Counted from the first letter of the stretch, positions 43,268-52,729 are shown. The stretch: 64,000 nucleotides of DNA from Brevibacterium antiquum (GCF_016107655.1 NZ_JABASX010000002.1:431515-495514), one strand, 5' to 3'. Program-made: numbers and translations. The notes: generated by a model from the letters alone, not told the origin.

Positions 43268-43789
43268 ATGATGACGACCGACACCGAGACGATTCTGGCC
43301 GGAGTGAGGCAGTGGGCGAATGAGAACGAGGTCGAAGTCGACGCCGTTGAGGACACGCAGATCGCCGTAGTTCTGCCGGGAGAGAAGAAGCTGAAGACGA
43401 CCGTGTCGATCACCATCTCTGCGCGAACGGTACAGCTGCAGGCGTTCGTCATTCGCCATCCGGATGAGAACGCCGAGGAGTTCAACCGCTGGCTGCTCAT
43501 CAAGAACATGAAACCAGGCCCGGTGTCGTTCGGCATCGACACCCTCGGCGATGTGTATCTGCGAGCCAGCGTTCCCCGGGACCGACTTCTCGAGGAACTC
43601 GACTCGCTGCTCGGGGCTATTCTGGCGACCGCCGACTCCTCGTTCAACGAACTTCTGCTCATCGGCTTCCTCACCGGAATGAAGAAGGAATGGGCCTGGA
43701 GGATCAGTCGCGGGGAGTCGACGCGGAACCTCGCTGCCTTCGAAGGCCTCCTCAGCGGACCGGACAACGAATTTCTGGAGCAGGCGTGA
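43268..43789 (+). CDS. YbjN-domain protein
   Basis: 173 residues from ATG 43268, preceded by GAAGGACAC. Type III secretion chaperone-like YbjN fold: LPGEKKLKTTVSITISARTVQLQAFVIRHP in parts, then NRWLLIKNMKPGPVSFGIDTLGDVYLRASVPRD in parts. Homologues lie between mshA and gpm in many actinobacteria; function unknown. The next gene starts inside its stop (GTGA). Confidence 0.8.
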   Translation: MMTTDTETILAGVRQWANENEVEVDAVEDTQIAVVLPGEKKLKTTVSITISARTVQLQAFVIRHPDENAEEFNRWLLIKNMKPGPVSFGIDTLGDVYLRASVPRDRLLEELDSLLGAILATADSSFNELLLIGFLTGMKKEWAWRISRGESTRNLAAFEGLLSGPDNEFLEQA

Positions 43790-44142
43790 ACGTCGACGAA
43801 TACATCGCCGGCTTCGACGATGTGCACAAGCAGGAATTTCTGAGCCGCCTCCGGGAACTCAGCCGCGCCGCTGCGCCCACAGCTGAGGAGGGCCTCAAGT
43901 GGGGGAACCCTGCCTATTTCGTGAGCACGATCCTCTTCGCCTTCGCTGGCTACGCCAAGCACGCGAACTTCGTCTTCACCCCCAGCACCAAAGAGGCCTT
44001 CGCCGATCGGCTGAGCGGATTCGACACCGGAAAGGGTTCGATCAAGCTCTACTACGATCGCGAGATCCCCACCGACCTGCTGGCGGAGATGATCGCCCAC
44101 CGCATCCGCGAGTTCGAGGTCGACGGCGTGAAGTGGATGTGA
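43786..44142 (+). CDS. DUF1801 / YdhG-like protein
   Basis: 118 residues from GTG 43786, which overlaps the YbjN stop and has GGAG 5 nt upstream. NVDEYIAGFDDVHKQEFLSRLRELSRAAAPTAEE in parts, then GLKWGNPAYF and KGSIKLYYDREIP, match the DUF1801 fold (frataxin-like, YdhG). The role is unknown. Convergent with the GNAT gene 3 nt away. Confidence 0.78.
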   Translation: MNVDEYIAGFDDVHKQEFLSRLRELSRAAAPTAEEGLKWGNPAYFVSTILFAFAGYAKHANFVFTPSTKEAFADRLSGFDTGKGSIKLYYDREIPTDLLAEMIAHRIREFEVDGVKWM

Positions 44143-44145
44143 GTC

Positions 44146-44793
44146 TCAGCTCAGGTCCAGTTTGAGCCCTTCGTGACTGGCCTCGTAGCCGAGCCGTGCA
44201 TAGAACCGCTGCGCATCCGTGCGCGACTTATCGGTCGTCAGCTGAGCCAGCGATGCCCCGAATCGACGTCCGCAGTCATGGGCCCATTCGAAGACCGCCG
44301 TGCCCAGACCGAGGCCCTGCGCATCAGGCCCGATCCTCACCGCCTCGATCTGCAGCCGCGTCGAACCTCGTCGTGACAGGCTCGGGATCAGCGTCAGCTG
44401 CAGGGTACCGACGACGGCAGCCGATCCGGTGTCGGAAGGTTGTGCCTGCCCACCCTCATCGTGGTTCTCGGAACCGTCATGATGGGTCGCGGAACCTTCG
44501 TGATAGCTCTCAGAACCTTCGTGATGGGCCTCGGAACAGTTGGTGACGTCGGCGATCGTGACCAGAAGCTGATTGGGATCGGAATCGATGAGGTCGAAGG
44601 CACGCTGGTAGTCGGCCACCTCCTCGGCGCCGGAACCCTCACGGGCAGCACCGAGGGCGTCATCGCGAAGCAGGGACACGAGGTCGTGCACATCGGTGTC
44701 TCTTGCCCGCCGAATCAGAAATCTCCTGTTCGCAAGAGTGATCGTCTCCTCATCGAAAGTGGAGAAGCCCGAAGAGGTCGAGGGCCCGATCAC
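44146..44793 (-). CDS. GNAT-family acetyltransferase with histidine-rich repeat insert
   Basis: 215 residues. The acetyl-CoA motif is VRIGPDAQGLGLGTAVFEWAHDCGRRFG in parts, followed by LTTDKSRTDAQRFYARLGYEA. Between strands (about residues 88-115) is an insert of four seven-residue units, (E/A)xHHEGS-like, encoded by 21-bp repeats. GTG 44793 overlaps the transporter stop. Substrate unknown. Confidence 0.8.
   Translation of the reverse strand: MIGPSTSSGFSTFDEETITLANRRFLIRRARDTDVHDLVSLLRDDALGAAREGSGAEEVADYQRAFDLIDSDPNQLLVTIADVTNCSEAHHEGSESYHEGSATHHDGSENHDEGGQAQPSDTGSAAVVGTLQLTLIPSLSRRGSTRLQIEAVRIGPDAQGLGLGTAVFEWAHDCGRRFGASLAQLTTDKSRTDAQRFYARLGYEASHEGLKLDLS
44449..44532. repeat. Four 21-bp repeats inside the GNAT gene
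   Basis: Units start at 44449, 44470, 44491 and 44512; two share GAACCTTCGTGAT. They encode EAHHEGS, ESYHEGS, ATHHDGS and ENHDEGG on the minus strand. Confidence 0.75.
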
Positions 44794-45905
44794 AGTGCCG
44801 ACTCCTGTGCGCGACTGTCTCCGGCGATCTGCTCACGCGGCGGTTTGCCGTAGGGGCGGCGTGCGAACACCGAGGCCAGGAGTGCACCGGAGACGTTGTG
44901 CCAGACGCTGAACACAGCGCCGGGAAGAGCAGCGAGCGGTGAGAAGTACGTGGTCGCGAGAGTCGACGCGAGCCCCGAATTCTGCAGCCCGACCTCGAAG
45001 GTCATCGCTCGTCTGGTCGGAGTGTCCAACCTGCAGGCCGCGGCCACTCCGTAGCCGACTCCAAGTCCCAGGATGTTGTGCGTGATGACTGCCAGGAGCA
45101 CGAGGAGTCCGGCGGTCGCGATGGAAGCAGCCGAGCCCGCGACGACGATCGCCACGATGTAGGCGATGGCAATGGACGCGAACCAGGGCAGAATCGGTGA
45201 GATCTTGTCGACGAACTTCGAGGCCACGAGCCTGACGATGACCCCGACAATGACGGGCACGAGCACCGTCTGACAGATCGAGACGAACATCGACCAGAAC
45301 GGCACGTCCATGTATGAGCCGGCAAGCCACAGAGTCAGCAGGGGTGTGAGCACCGGGGCGAGGAGGGTCGACAGGGTCGTGATCGACACCGACAGAGCGG
45401 TATCGCCCTTGGCCAGGAAGGTGACGACGTTCGAAGCAGTCCCTCCGGGGGCACATCCGACGAGGATGACGCCGACCGCGATCTCAGGCGGAAGGCCGTA
45501 GAGCGTGACGACCAGGAGACCGAGCAGGGGCATTGCGACGAACTGCGTGACGACACCGAGGGCGGCGATCCATGGCTTCTTCGCGATCCGAGCGAAGTCC
45601 GGCAGCGTCAACGTCAGACCCATGAAGAACATGACGATTCCGAGAGCCCAGGTGATCGAGGGCGCGAGCGGAGTGAACGTGTCGGGGCTGAGGAACCCGA
45701 GAACTCCGGCGATGACGACGAGGACCGGCAACGCCGTCACAGCGATGATCGAACTGCGATCGGAGTTCGGCAGCTGGGGCTGAGGAACCGATGACCCTCC
45801 CGCCTGCGGTGGCGGGGTCGGCGAATGCGAGCTCGACGACGGCGACTGTGGGTTCGGCGAGGGAGGCTGCGAGCTCGACGACGGAGGCGTAGGGGTGTCA
45901 GACAT
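44790..45905 (-). CDS. Bile acid:sodium symporter family (BASS) transporter
   Basis: 371 residues. A 50-residue Pro/Ser/Gln tail at the N terminus precedes nine to ten helices. Family motifs: [45 protein letters not shown] in parts (the crossing helix), and [21 protein letters not shown] in parts. Members carry bile acids, pantoate or 2-keto acids with sodium; the substrate here is unknown. Coupled to the GNAT gene by a GTGA overlap. Confidence 0.87.
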   Translation of the reverse strand: MSDTPTPPSSSSQPPSPNPQSPSSSSHSPTPPPQAGGSSVPQPQLPNSDRSSIIAVTALPVLVVIAGVLGFLSPDTFTPLAPSITWALGIVMFFMGLTLTLPDFARIAKKPWIAALGVVTQFVAMPLLGLLVVTLYGLPPEIAVGVILVGCAPGGTASNVVTFLAKGDTALSVSITTLSTLLAPVLTPLLTLWLAGSYMDVPFWSMFVSICQTVLVPVIVGVIVRLVASKFVDKISPILPWFASIAIAYIVAIVVAGSAASIATAGLLVLLAVITHNILGLGVGYGVAAACRLDTPTRRAMTFEVGLQNSGLASTLATTYFSPLAALPGAVFSVWHNVSGALLASVFARRPYGKPPREQIAGDSRAQESAL

Positions 45906-46034
45906 GAGTTCAGGCTATCCGGGCATATCGGGATGCAAGATCGAGTGCCGAATAGTGAGAAAGATCTCGGAAGCAGGTCGACCAGAGGGTGGGCGGCTCT
46001 GTGCGCGTCAGCACGGTCGTGCAAAAATGGTGGC

Positions 46035-46778
46035 ATGACGCATAACCTCATCCTGCTGCGCCACGGCGAGAGCGAATGGAACCAGAAGAATCTGTTCACC
46101 GGTTGGGTCGACGTGACCCTGACGGACAAGGGGCGGGCTGAGGGCCAGCGGGCCGGCGAGCTCCTGCGCGAGGCCGACCTCATCCCCGACGTCGTGTACA
46201 CCTCCCGCCTCAAGCGGGCCATCCTCACCTCGAATCTGGCGCTCGAGGCCGCCGATCTCTCCTGGCTCGACGTCCATCGCACCTGGCGACTCAACGAACG
46301 CCACTACGGTGCGCTGCAGGGCAAGAACAAGAAGGAGATCCGCGAGGAGTTCGGCGAGGAGCAGTTCATGACCTGGCGCCGCTCCTTCGACACCCCGCCG
46401 CCAGCTCTCGGCGACGCCTCTGAGTTCTCGCAGGCAGGAGATCCGCGCTACGCCAACCTCGGCGATTCTCTGCCTCGCACGGAATGCCTGGCCGACGTCA
46501 TCGACCGCCTCCTGCCGTACTGGTACGACCGGCTCGTCCCCGAACTCACCGTCGGACGCACCGTGCTCGTCGTCGCCCACGGCAATTCGCTGCGTGCCCT
46601 CGTCAAGCACCTCGACGGAATCTCCGACGCCGACATCACCGGCCTCAACATTCCCACCGGCATTCCGCTGCACTACGAGCTGACCGAAGACTTCACCCCG
46701 GTCAAGCCCGGTGGCACGTACCTCGATACGGCTGCTGCCGAAGCTGCGATCGGTCAGGTCGCCAACCAGGGTCGCTGA
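46035..46778 (+). CDS. gpmA: 2,3-bisphosphoglycerate-dependent phosphoglycerate mutase
   Basis: Glycolytic enzyme, interconverts 3- and 2-phosphoglycerate. 247 residues. Phospho-His motif [23 protein letters not shown] in parts, [16 protein letters not shown], and the second catalytic His in [17 protein letters not shown]. Start at ATG 46035 gives the normal length. The synteny mshA - ybjN - gpm - senX3/regX3 is standard in actinobacteria, although here LysR/EamA genes intervene. Confidence 0.94.
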   Translation: MTHNLILLRHGESEWNQKNLFTGWVDVTLTDKGRAEGQRAGELLREADLIPDVVYTSRLKRAILTSNLALEAADLSWLDVHRTWRLNERHYGALQGKNKKEIREEFGEEQFMTWRRSFDTPPPALGDASEFSQAGDPRYANLGDSLPRTECLADVIDRLLPYWYDRLVPELTVGRTVLVVAHGNSLRALVKHLDGISDADITGLNIPTGIPLHYELTEDFTPVKPGGTYLDTAAAEAAIGQVANQGR

Positions 46779-46780
46779 GG

Positions 46781-46860
46781 CTCAGACTCTCGCTCGCTCA
46801 GACTCTCACCCGCTCAGACTCTCACCCGTTCAGACTCTCACCCGTTCAGACTCTCCCTCG
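46781..46860. repeat. Five 16-bp tandem repeats between gpmA and LysR gene
   Basis: Units of YTCAGACTCTCRCYCG start at 46781, 46797, 46813, 46829 and 46845, exactly 80 bp. It starts 3 nt after the gpmA stop, and the last unit overlaps the LysR stop codon. The gene ends are convergent. Confidence 0.9.
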
Positions 46861-47781
46861 CACAGGCTCGCACTCACCCGCCGCCACCTCGGCGACCGCC
46901 TTCATCTGCTCAAGGAGAAGGACGATCGCCGGGGATGCGCTCATCGAGGCCCGCCATACGAGGTAGATCCAGCGGGCGATGCTCGGATCGTCGAGTTCGA
47001 CGACGGTGACGTCGGCGGGCAGGTGCGGCCGTCCCAGCCGCGGCACCAGCGCGAGCGCCCCGACTGCCCGGACGAACTCGATCTGAGTGTCATACTCCAT
47101 CGCCCAGTATTCGATCTGCGGTTCGGCGTTGAGGGGATCGAAGAGCGCGGTGAGCCAGCGATGGCATACGCCGTTGCGCGGTGCCGAGACGAAGACCTCG
47201 CGGAGGAGATCCTGCCGGGTCACGAGATGGCGTGAGGCCAGATGGTGGTCACGATGCATGACGATATCGGCCCGGTCGACGGTGATGAGCTCGGAATTCA
47301 GCGTCGAGGGCAGCTGGGGAGGGCCCTCCCGCCAGTCGAAGATCAGCGAGGCATCGATCCGACCGACCGTGACCATGTCGATGAGCTCATCGGGCTCCTC
47401 CTCGATGTTGGTGATCGTCAGCTCCGGCGCGGTGGTCTTGAGCAGCGGCAGGGATGGCACCAGCACCCCGCGGATGCCAGTCGAGAATCCGCCCACCGTG
47501 ATCCGACCTCGAGGTTCGCCCGACCTTGCCCGAGCCTCGGTCTCGAGGCTTTCGAGGTCCTGGAGCAGCTCGGCGCCGCGACGGCTGAGCTCACGGCCCA
47601 TCGGAGTCAATGCGATCCCCCGTCCGGTGCGCTCGGTGACCGGTGAGCCGAGATAGCGCGAGAGCTTCTGCAGCTGGTGGCTGATGGCCGCCGAGGTGTA
47701 GCCGAGTGCATCGGCAGTCGCAGTGACGGATCCGGCCGAGTCGAGAGCAACCAGGGTGCGCAGGGCGAGAGTGTCAATCAT
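46846..47781 (-). CDS. LysR-family transcriptional regulator
   Basis: 311 residues. The N-terminal winged HTH reads LALRTLVALDSAGSVTATADALGYTSAAISHQLQKLSRYLG in parts; a substrate-binding domain follows (GRITVGGFSTGIRGVLVPSLPLLK). ATG 47781 chosen over an in-frame TTG 3 nt upstream. It is divergent from an EamA exporter gene, the likely target. The C terminus is shaped by the 16-bp repeat array. Confidence 0.87.
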   Translation of the reverse strand: MIDTLALRTLVALDSAGSVTATADALGYTSAAISHQLQKLSRYLGSPVTERTGRGIALTPMGRELSRRGAELLQDLESLETEARARSGEPRGRITVGGFSTGIRGVLVPSLPLLKTTAPELTITNIEEEPDELIDMVTVGRIDASLIFDWREGPPQLPSTLNSELITVDRADIVMHRDHHLASRHLVTRQDLLREVFVSAPRNGVCHRWLTALFDPLNAEPQIEYWAMEYDTQIEFVRAVGALALVPRLGRPHLPADVTVVELDDPSIARWIYLVWRASMSASPAIVLLLEQMKAVAEVAAGECEPVRGRV

Positions 47782-47852
47782 CAAATAATGTTAACGAAAC
47801 CACGCATTTATATTCAATGGAATTTTGATGCAATGGCTGGGATCCTGGAGGT

Positions 47853-48803
47853 ATGCGTCCCGTCCACTACATGCTTGCCCTGCTCGTCGTCGTTCTCTGG
47901 GGCGTCAACTTCATCTTCATCGACTTCGGACTGCGGGACTGGCCGCCGCTGCTCCTCGTCGCTGCCCGCTTCACGCTCGTCGTGATCCCGGCGATCTTCT
48001 TCGTCAAGTACCCCAGAGGGAATTTCCGACGCATCGTCCTCATCGGCGTCTTCATGTCCGCCGGTCAGTTCGGACTCCTCTACACCGCCATGTTCCTCGG
48101 ACTGCCTGCGGGCCTGACATCGATCGTGATCCAGATTCAGGCCGCCTTCACGGTGCTCGTCGCGGCCCTTGTGCTCAAGGAGTTCCCGAGTCGACGCCAG
48201 ATCATCGGCATCCTCATCGGCCTGTCGGGACTGTGCGTCATCGGCCTGAGCCTCCAGGCATCGGTGCCGATCGTCGCCTTCCTCGTCGCGCTCGCCGCGT
48301 CCTTGTCCTGGGCGATCGGCAATGTCATCGCCCGCGGAGTCAAGGAGGGCACCAACGGTGTGCAGATGACCGTGTGGTCGGCCATCGTGGTCCCCGTGCC
48401 GCTGTTCGCGCTCTCGATACTCGTCGACGGCCCCGCCGAGGTGGCTCACGCTGTTGCGAACCCGACCTGGGGAGTCGTGGCTTCGGTCGTCTACACCGCC
48501 GGCTGCGCCTCACTCATCGGCTACGTCATCTGGAACTCGCTGCTTGCAAGATTCCCGGCATCGCAGGTGGCGCCGTTCTCACTGTTGGTTCCCCTGGTCG
48601 GTGTGCTCTCGGCCTGGCTTGTCCTCGGAGATCGTCCCACCGTTCCCGAGCTCATCGGCGGAGCCCTCCTGCTTCTGGGCGTCGCTGTCACGACGGGTGT
48701 GCTGAAGACGATCGCACGCAGCATCTGGGGAACGAACCGGAGGCAGCGGAAGGTCATCGCCAGCGAAAAGCCCGAGGTCGAACATTCGTCGACCTCGGGC
48801 TGA
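47853..48803 (+). CDS. EamA-family (DMT) transporter
   Basis: 316 residues with ten helices in two EamA repeats (first: MLALLVVVLWGVNFIFIDFGL; second: FLVALAASLSWAIGNVIARGV). C-terminal half ends in PTVPELIGGALLLLGVAVTTG. Drug/metabolite exporters of this type often export amino acids or related products. It is divergent from the LysR gene with a 71-bp AT-rich gap. GGAGG is only 1 nt from the ATG, unusually close. Confidence 0.87.
   Translation: MRPVHYMLALLVVVLWGVNFIFIDFGLRDWPPLLLVAARFTLVVIPAIFFVKYPRGNFRRIVLIGVFMSAGQFGLLYTAMFLGLPAGLTSIVIQIQAAFTVLVAALVLKEFPSRRQIIGILIGLSGLCVIGLSLQASVPIVAFLVALAASLSWAIGNVIARGVKEGTNGVQMTVWSAIVVPVPLFALSILVDGPAEVAHAVANPTWGVVASVVYTAGCASLIGYVIWNSLLARFPASQVAPFSLLVPLVGVLSAWLVLGDRPTVPELIGGALLLLGVAVTTGVLKTIARSIWGTNRRQRKVIASEKPEVEHSSTSG
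48770..48802. terminator. Bidirectional terminator between EamA gene and phoU
   Basis: AGCCCGAGGTCGA (48770-48782) pairs with TCGACCTCGGGCT (48790-48802), 7-nt loop. A run of A precedes and TGATT follows. It overlaps the EamA stop and lies 21 nt from the phoU end. Confidence 0.8.
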
Positions 48804-48823
48804 TTCGGTGTTTCAGGTGTCTC

Positions 48824-49486
48824 TCACTTCTTCGACAGGTACGGTTCCCAGTTGCCGGTGAGCAGGTATTCGACCTTCTGGGACACGGACACAGCGTGGT
48901 CGCCGAAGCGCTCGTAGTAGCGCGAGAGCAGGGTGACGTCGGCGATGTGGCGCGGGGCCAGCGAACCGGCGGGCGCCTCGGCCAGCTTGCCGAAGATGCT
49001 GAGGTGCAGTTCGTCGAGCTCTTCGTCGATCGCATTGATCGTGGGCACGGCGGTCAGGCCCGGGTTCGACAGCAGGTTCTCCGTCGCCTCGGCGATCTTC
49101 TCTCCGGATTCGCCCATGCGGGTGAATGTGTCGGTGAAGTGGTCGGGGATCGCTGACTCCGGGTAGCGGATGCGAACCTGCTGGGCGATGTGGCGCGCCA
49201 GGTCGCCCATGCGCTCGAGCGAAGCGGACATCCGCAGCGAGCCGATGACCGCGCGCAGGTCGGCGGCGACGGGAGCCTGCAGGGCCAGCATCTCAGCGGC
49301 CTGCTGGTCGAGGGCGTACTGCATGTGGTCGATCACGGCGTCGGCTTCGATGACCTTTTCGGCCAATTCGAGGTCGTTGCTGCGCAGGGACTGGTTCGCC
49401 AGGCGCATCGCCTCGTGAACCTTGACGGACATGTCGACTAGCTGCGTGGCCAGCTCGTCCAGTTCATTTCTGAAGACTTCGCGCAT
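48824..49486 (-). CDS. phoU: Phosphate transport system regulatory protein PhoU
   Basis: 220 residues, two three-helix PhoU repeats with the metal-binding motifs SLERMGDLARHIAQ and YYERFGDHAVSVSQ. It mutes the SenX3-RegX3 pathway when phosphate is plentiful by linking the Pst transporter to the kinase. Start ATG 49486 gives MREVFRNELDEL, the usual opening; the much longer open frame upstream is antisense to senX3. Divergent from senX3 as in mycobacteria and corynebacteria. Confidence 0.93.
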   Translation of the reverse strand: MREVFRNELDELATQLVDMSVKVHEAMRLANQSLRSNDLELAEKVIEADAVIDHMQYALDQQAAEMLALQAPVAADLRAVIGSLRMSASLERMGDLARHIAQQVRIRYPESAIPDHFTDTFTRMGESGEKIAEATENLLSNPGLTAVPTINAIDEELDELHLSIFGKLAEAPAGSLAPRHIADVTLLSRYYERFGDHAVSVSQKVEYLLTGNWEPYLSKK

Positions 49487-49601
49487 TGACAACGGTTCCT
49501 TAATCTCGTGGATCTTGTGCAAGGGAAGGTGCCTCGGATCGTCCTGGGTGCGGACAACTGTCCGGTCAGGACAGGCACACTGTGTCAGCTTGACACCATT
49601 G

Positions 49602-49634
49602 GATGAACGTTGTCTGGCGTGCAGGTGAATTCCT
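49602..49634. promoter_or_regulatory. Candidate PHO box in the phoU-senX3 gap
   Basis: Three units at 11-bp spacing: GATGAAC-N4 (49602), TCTGGCG-N4 (49613), GGTGAAT-N4 (49624). The outer two resemble the reverse complement of GTTCACC, the direct-repeat unit bound by PhoP/RegX3-type regulators. The middle unit is poor. Autoregulation of senX3 and phoU would be expected. Confidence 0.4.
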
Positions 49635-49702
49635 CGGCAAAAGCGGCGTTCTGATGCCGATTCGGTGCCCCTGTGAAGCAGACTGCGCATAAGCTTGATG
49701 AC

Positions 49703-51070
49703 GTGGACCTCTTGATCGTAGCGGTCCTGACCGGCATCGTCGGTCTGGGACTGGGCATAGCGGGAATTCTGGCGTTTCGTTTCAGCGAACGCTCCCGTGA
49801 TGCTGCCGATCTGCATTCTGAGGACGACCTGCCCGAAGGCATCGCCGAGGTTCTGGCTGTGCTGCCCTCGGCCGCGATCGTTCTCGACGCCGGCGATGAC
49901 GTCGTCAAAGCATCCCCGGCCGCGTATACATTCGGGCTGGTCAGAGGTCATTCCCTTGCCTCTCCCGAGATGCTGCGCATGGTCGGCCGAGTCCGCTCCA
50001 GAGGCCTCATCGAAGAGATCGAACTCGAACAGAAGCGCGAACAGACGGATTCGATCCTGCGGTTCCTCCACGCTCGTGTGGCGCCTTTGGGCACGGCCTT
50101 CGTCCTCGTCCTCTGTGACGACCAGACCGAGTCCAAGCGCGTTGACTCCATTCGGCGAGATTTCGTCGCCAACGTCTCCCACGAACTCAAGACCCCCATC
50201 GGCGCGATGTCCCTCCTCGCCGAGGCGGTCACCGACTTCTCCGATGACCCGCAGGCCGTCGAACGCTTCGGCGGTCGCATGCAGCGGGAGTCGAAGCGGC
50301 TGACCCAGCTGGTGCAGGAGATCATCGACCTGTCCCGCGTCCAGGACCACACCGCTCCGTCTGCGACGGAGAAGATCTCCGCCGCCGAGGTGGTCGATGA
50401 TGCCGCTGATCGTGCCCGCACGCGTGCCGAAGGCAAGAACATCCATATCGAGGTCTCGCCACCGGGCAGGATGCTCATCGAGGGCAACTACGAACTCCTC
50501 GTCAATGCGGTGCGCAACCTCATTGACAACGCCATCAACTACTCACCCGACGGCACTCGCATCGGCGTCGGCGTCGAACTCGTCGACGAACGCGTCGAGA
50601 TCTCCGTCGCCGACCAGGGCATCGGTCTCTCCACTCAGGACACCGAGCGTGTCTTCGAACGGTTCTACCGCGTCGACCCGGCGCGCTCGCGCATCACGGG
50701 TGGAACCGGGCTGGGGCTGAGCATCGTCAAGCACATCATCGCCACCCACGGCGGACAGGTGAAGGTCTGGAGCCGCCTCGGCAAGGGTTCGACCTTCACC
50801 ATCGTGCTTCCGCTGGCAGGCAACATCTCCGATGACGAAGCATCCTCCTCGGCGCCGGATGGAGTCCTGCTCGAGCACTCGGCACGAGCCGATGCCGACG
50901 AAGCTGAGGTTGAGGCAGACGCCCAGTCAGAGGGCGCAACTGCTGATGGCGCGCTTGCCGATGGCAGCACCGAGCATGACCCTGACGATGACAAGGGCGT
51001 CAGCACAGGGGAGAATGAGACAACCCAGGTTCTGAAAACCGGAAGCGAACAAAGGAAGCTCACAACGTGA
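49703..51070 (+). CDS. senX3: Phosphate-responsive sensor histidine kinase SenX3
   Basis: 455 residues. One membrane helix at the N terminus (DLLIVAVLTGIVGLGLGIAGIL), a PAS-like region, H-box DFVANVSHELKTPIGAM with the phospho-His, N-box NLIDNAINYS, and G-boxes DQGIGL and GGTGLGLSIVKH. The last 80 residues are an acidic tail. GTG 49703 is 7 nt after TAAGCT (49690-49695), suggesting a leaderless mRNA; GTG 49673 is the alternative. The stop overlaps regX3 (GTGA). Confidence 0.9.
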   Translation: MDLLIVAVLTGIVGLGLGIAGILAFRFSERSRDAADLHSEDDLPEGIAEVLAVLPSAAIVLDAGDDVVKASPAAYTFGLVRGHSLASPEMLRMVGRVRSRGLIEEIELEQKREQTDSILRFLHARVAPLGTAFVLVLCDDQTESKRVDSIRRDFVANVSHELKTPIGAMSLLAEAVTDFSDDPQAVERFGGRMQRESKRLTQLVQEIIDLSRVQDHTAPSATEKISAAEVVDDAADRARTRAEGKNIHIEVSPPGRMLIEGNYELLVNAVRNLIDNAINYSPDGTRIGVGVELVDERVEISVADQGIGLSTQDTERVFERFYRVDPARSRITGGTGLGLSIVKHIIATHGGQVKVWSRLGKGSTFTIVLPLAGNISDDEASSSAPDGVLLEHSARADADEAEVEADAQSEGATADGALADGSTEHDPDDDKGVSTGENETTQVLKTGSEQRKLTT

Positions 51071-51750
51071 CTCGAATTCTGCTTGTCGAGGACGAGGATT
51101 CGTTCTCGGACCCACTGTCGTACCTGCTCGGTAAAGAAGGATATGAGGTGACAGTCGCCGATGACGGTTTGAAGGCTCTCGCAGAGTTCGACCGCAACGG
51201 CGCCGACCTCGTTCTGCTCGACCTCATGCTGCCGGGAGTCTCCGGCACCGAGGTGTGTCGAGAGCTGCGTGCGAAGTCCAGCGTGCCGATCATCATGCTC
51301 ACGGCCAAGGACTCGGAGATCGACAAGGTGGTGGGACTCGAGCTCGGCGCTGACGACTATGTGACCAAGCCCTACTCCTCGCGAGAACTGCTGGCCAGGG
51401 TGCGAGCGGTGCTGCGCCGCAACGTCGAGTCCGAAGCATTCGACGACGAGTCGGTGCTCGAAGCCGGGGGAGTCCGCATCGATGTCGAACGTCACTTCGT
51501 CAGCGTCCGTGGCGAAGAGCTGTCGATGCCGCTGAAGGAGTTCGAACTGCTCGAGATCCTCATCCGCAACTCCGGCCGGGTGATGACACGTGGTCAGCTC
51601 ATCGATCGGATCTGGGGAGAAGACTACGTCGGCGACACGAAGACCCTCGACGTCCACGTCAAGCGTCTGCGTGCCAAGGTCGAGCAGAACCCCTCGGAGC
51701 CGCGCCTGCTGACCACGGTGCGCGGACTCGGCTACAAGTTCGAAGCCTGA
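51067..51750 (+). CDS. regX3: Phosphate-responsive response regulator RegX3
   Basis: 227 residues. The receiver has VEDEDS, phospho-Asp in LVLLDLMLPGVSG, Thr in IIMLTAKDSE and Lys in DDYVTKPYSSREL. An OmpR/PhoB winged helix follows (MPLKEFELLEILIRNSGRVMTRGQLIDRIWG in parts, TLDVHVKRLRAKVE). It activates phosphate-scavenging genes. Starts at GTG inside the senX3 stop. A strong terminator stands 98 nt downstream. Confidence 0.94.
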   Translation: MTRILLVEDEDSFSDPLSYLLGKEGYEVTVADDGLKALAEFDRNGADLVLLDLMLPGVSGTEVCRELRAKSSVPIIMLTAKDSEIDKVVGLELGADDYVTKPYSSRELLARVRAVLRRNVESEAFDDESVLEAGGVRIDVERHFVSVRGEELSMPLKEFELLEILIRNSGRVMTRGQLIDRIWGEDYVGDTKTLDVHVKRLRAKVEQNPSEPRLLTTVRGLGYKFEA

Positions 51751-51847
51751 CTACGACCACCCGCAGAGCGTGACTGCGCGCAGAGCCTGATCGCCCGCAG
51801 CGGGAGCACTCACGGCACCTGCGCCGAGAGACTCACAGCTGACACAG

Positions 51848-51880
51848 AAGGAGCCGCCCACATCGTGTGGGCGGCTCCTT
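51848..51880. terminator. Terminator between regX3 and the lipoprotein gene
   Basis: A 15-bp perfect stem (51848-51862 with 51866-51880), 3-nt loop TCG, GC-rich core flanked by AA/TT. It lies between convergent genes. Confidence 0.85.
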
Positions 51881-51908
51881 GAGGTATACGGCTCTTGTGC
51901 GGCTGGAT

Positions 51909-52481
51909 TCAGCCGTTGATGCCGGTGGCTTCGCCGGACTGTGATGCGTCTTCGCCGGGCTGAGTGGCATCCTCGCTGGGTGACTCCGATGGTTTCTCGG
52001 TCGGTACGTACTGTTCGTAGTACGGCAGAGAATTCGACAGGACCTGAGTCCGGATCGTCTTCTCGTCGCTGCCGACCTTGACGGTGACGTCGGCCAGGTC
52101 GCCGGGCTTCGCCTTGAGGCTGTCCACGATGACCGGCTTCGATGACGTCGACGCCGAGCTCTCCGGGTCCTGAACGAAGGTTTCGCCGGCCTTGACCGAC
52201 TCGGTGGTCGTCTTCCCGCCGACGTCCAGGGACACCTTGGCAGAGGAATCGCCCTTGTTGATGAGTGTGAAGAACAACTGGGCCGGGCCCTTGCCGGACT
52301 CGTCCATGACGAGCATCAGACCGCGGACCTCGACGTCTCCGACCGATCCCCAGGCACCGTCACCGGCGTTGTAGTGGTACTCGGCGGTCTGGTGAGGTGA
52401 CAGCAGGCTTGCACATCCGCTGACGGGAATGATGAGAGCGAGTGCGGCAACTGCGAGTGCCGCGCGGTTGTGCCGTTTCAT
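51909..52481 (-). CDS. Predicted lipoprotein, function unknown
   Basis: 190 residues. The signal peptide ends in lipobox VSGC (ALALIIPVSGCASLL). The mature part is one small beta-rich domain: AQLFFTLINKGDSSAKVSLDVGGKTT in parts, resembling DUF461/PCuAC-like or Ig-like lipoproteins. An acidic Ser/Glu/Gly tail follows. CAAGGAGCACA precedes the ATG. It is located between regX3 and carD as a lone gene; no family is assigned. Confidence 0.72.
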   Translation of the reverse strand: MKRHNRAALAVAALALIIPVSGCASLLSPHQTAEYHYNAGDGAWGSVGDVEVRGLMLVMDESGKGPAQLFFTLINKGDSSAKVSLDVGGKTTTESVKAGETFVQDPESSASTSSKPVIVDSLKAKPGDLADVTVKVGSDEKTIRTQVLSNSLPYYEQYVPTEKPSESPSEDATQPGEDASQSGEATGING

Positions 52482-52729
52482 TGTGCTCCTTGAAGTGGCA
52501 ATACAAGATCAATCTGTATACTACCCGGTTTTTGACCGGCCGTAGAACCCGGAATGGGACCGGACGAGTTCCCGCTGTGAGAACTCCAACAGAGCCCAGG
52601 CCCGGTGGCACGGGTTCTGGCCGCGAGAATTTCGGTATCGCCTGAGATGAGCCCGCGTTCGGCAAACCGCGCAGCGGAGCCTAGCACGAAGAATCCGCAG
52701 CCTGAATGATTTCTGTGGCGCGCCTCATG

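Noticed and set aside
46781..46860. Possible CRISPR or iteron array (16-bp units)
   Set aside because: No spacers, no replication gene nearby; a simple tandem repeat between gene ends.
48824..50446. 540-residue frame containing PhoU
   Set aside because: Only the last 220 residues are PhoU; the rest is antisense to senX3.
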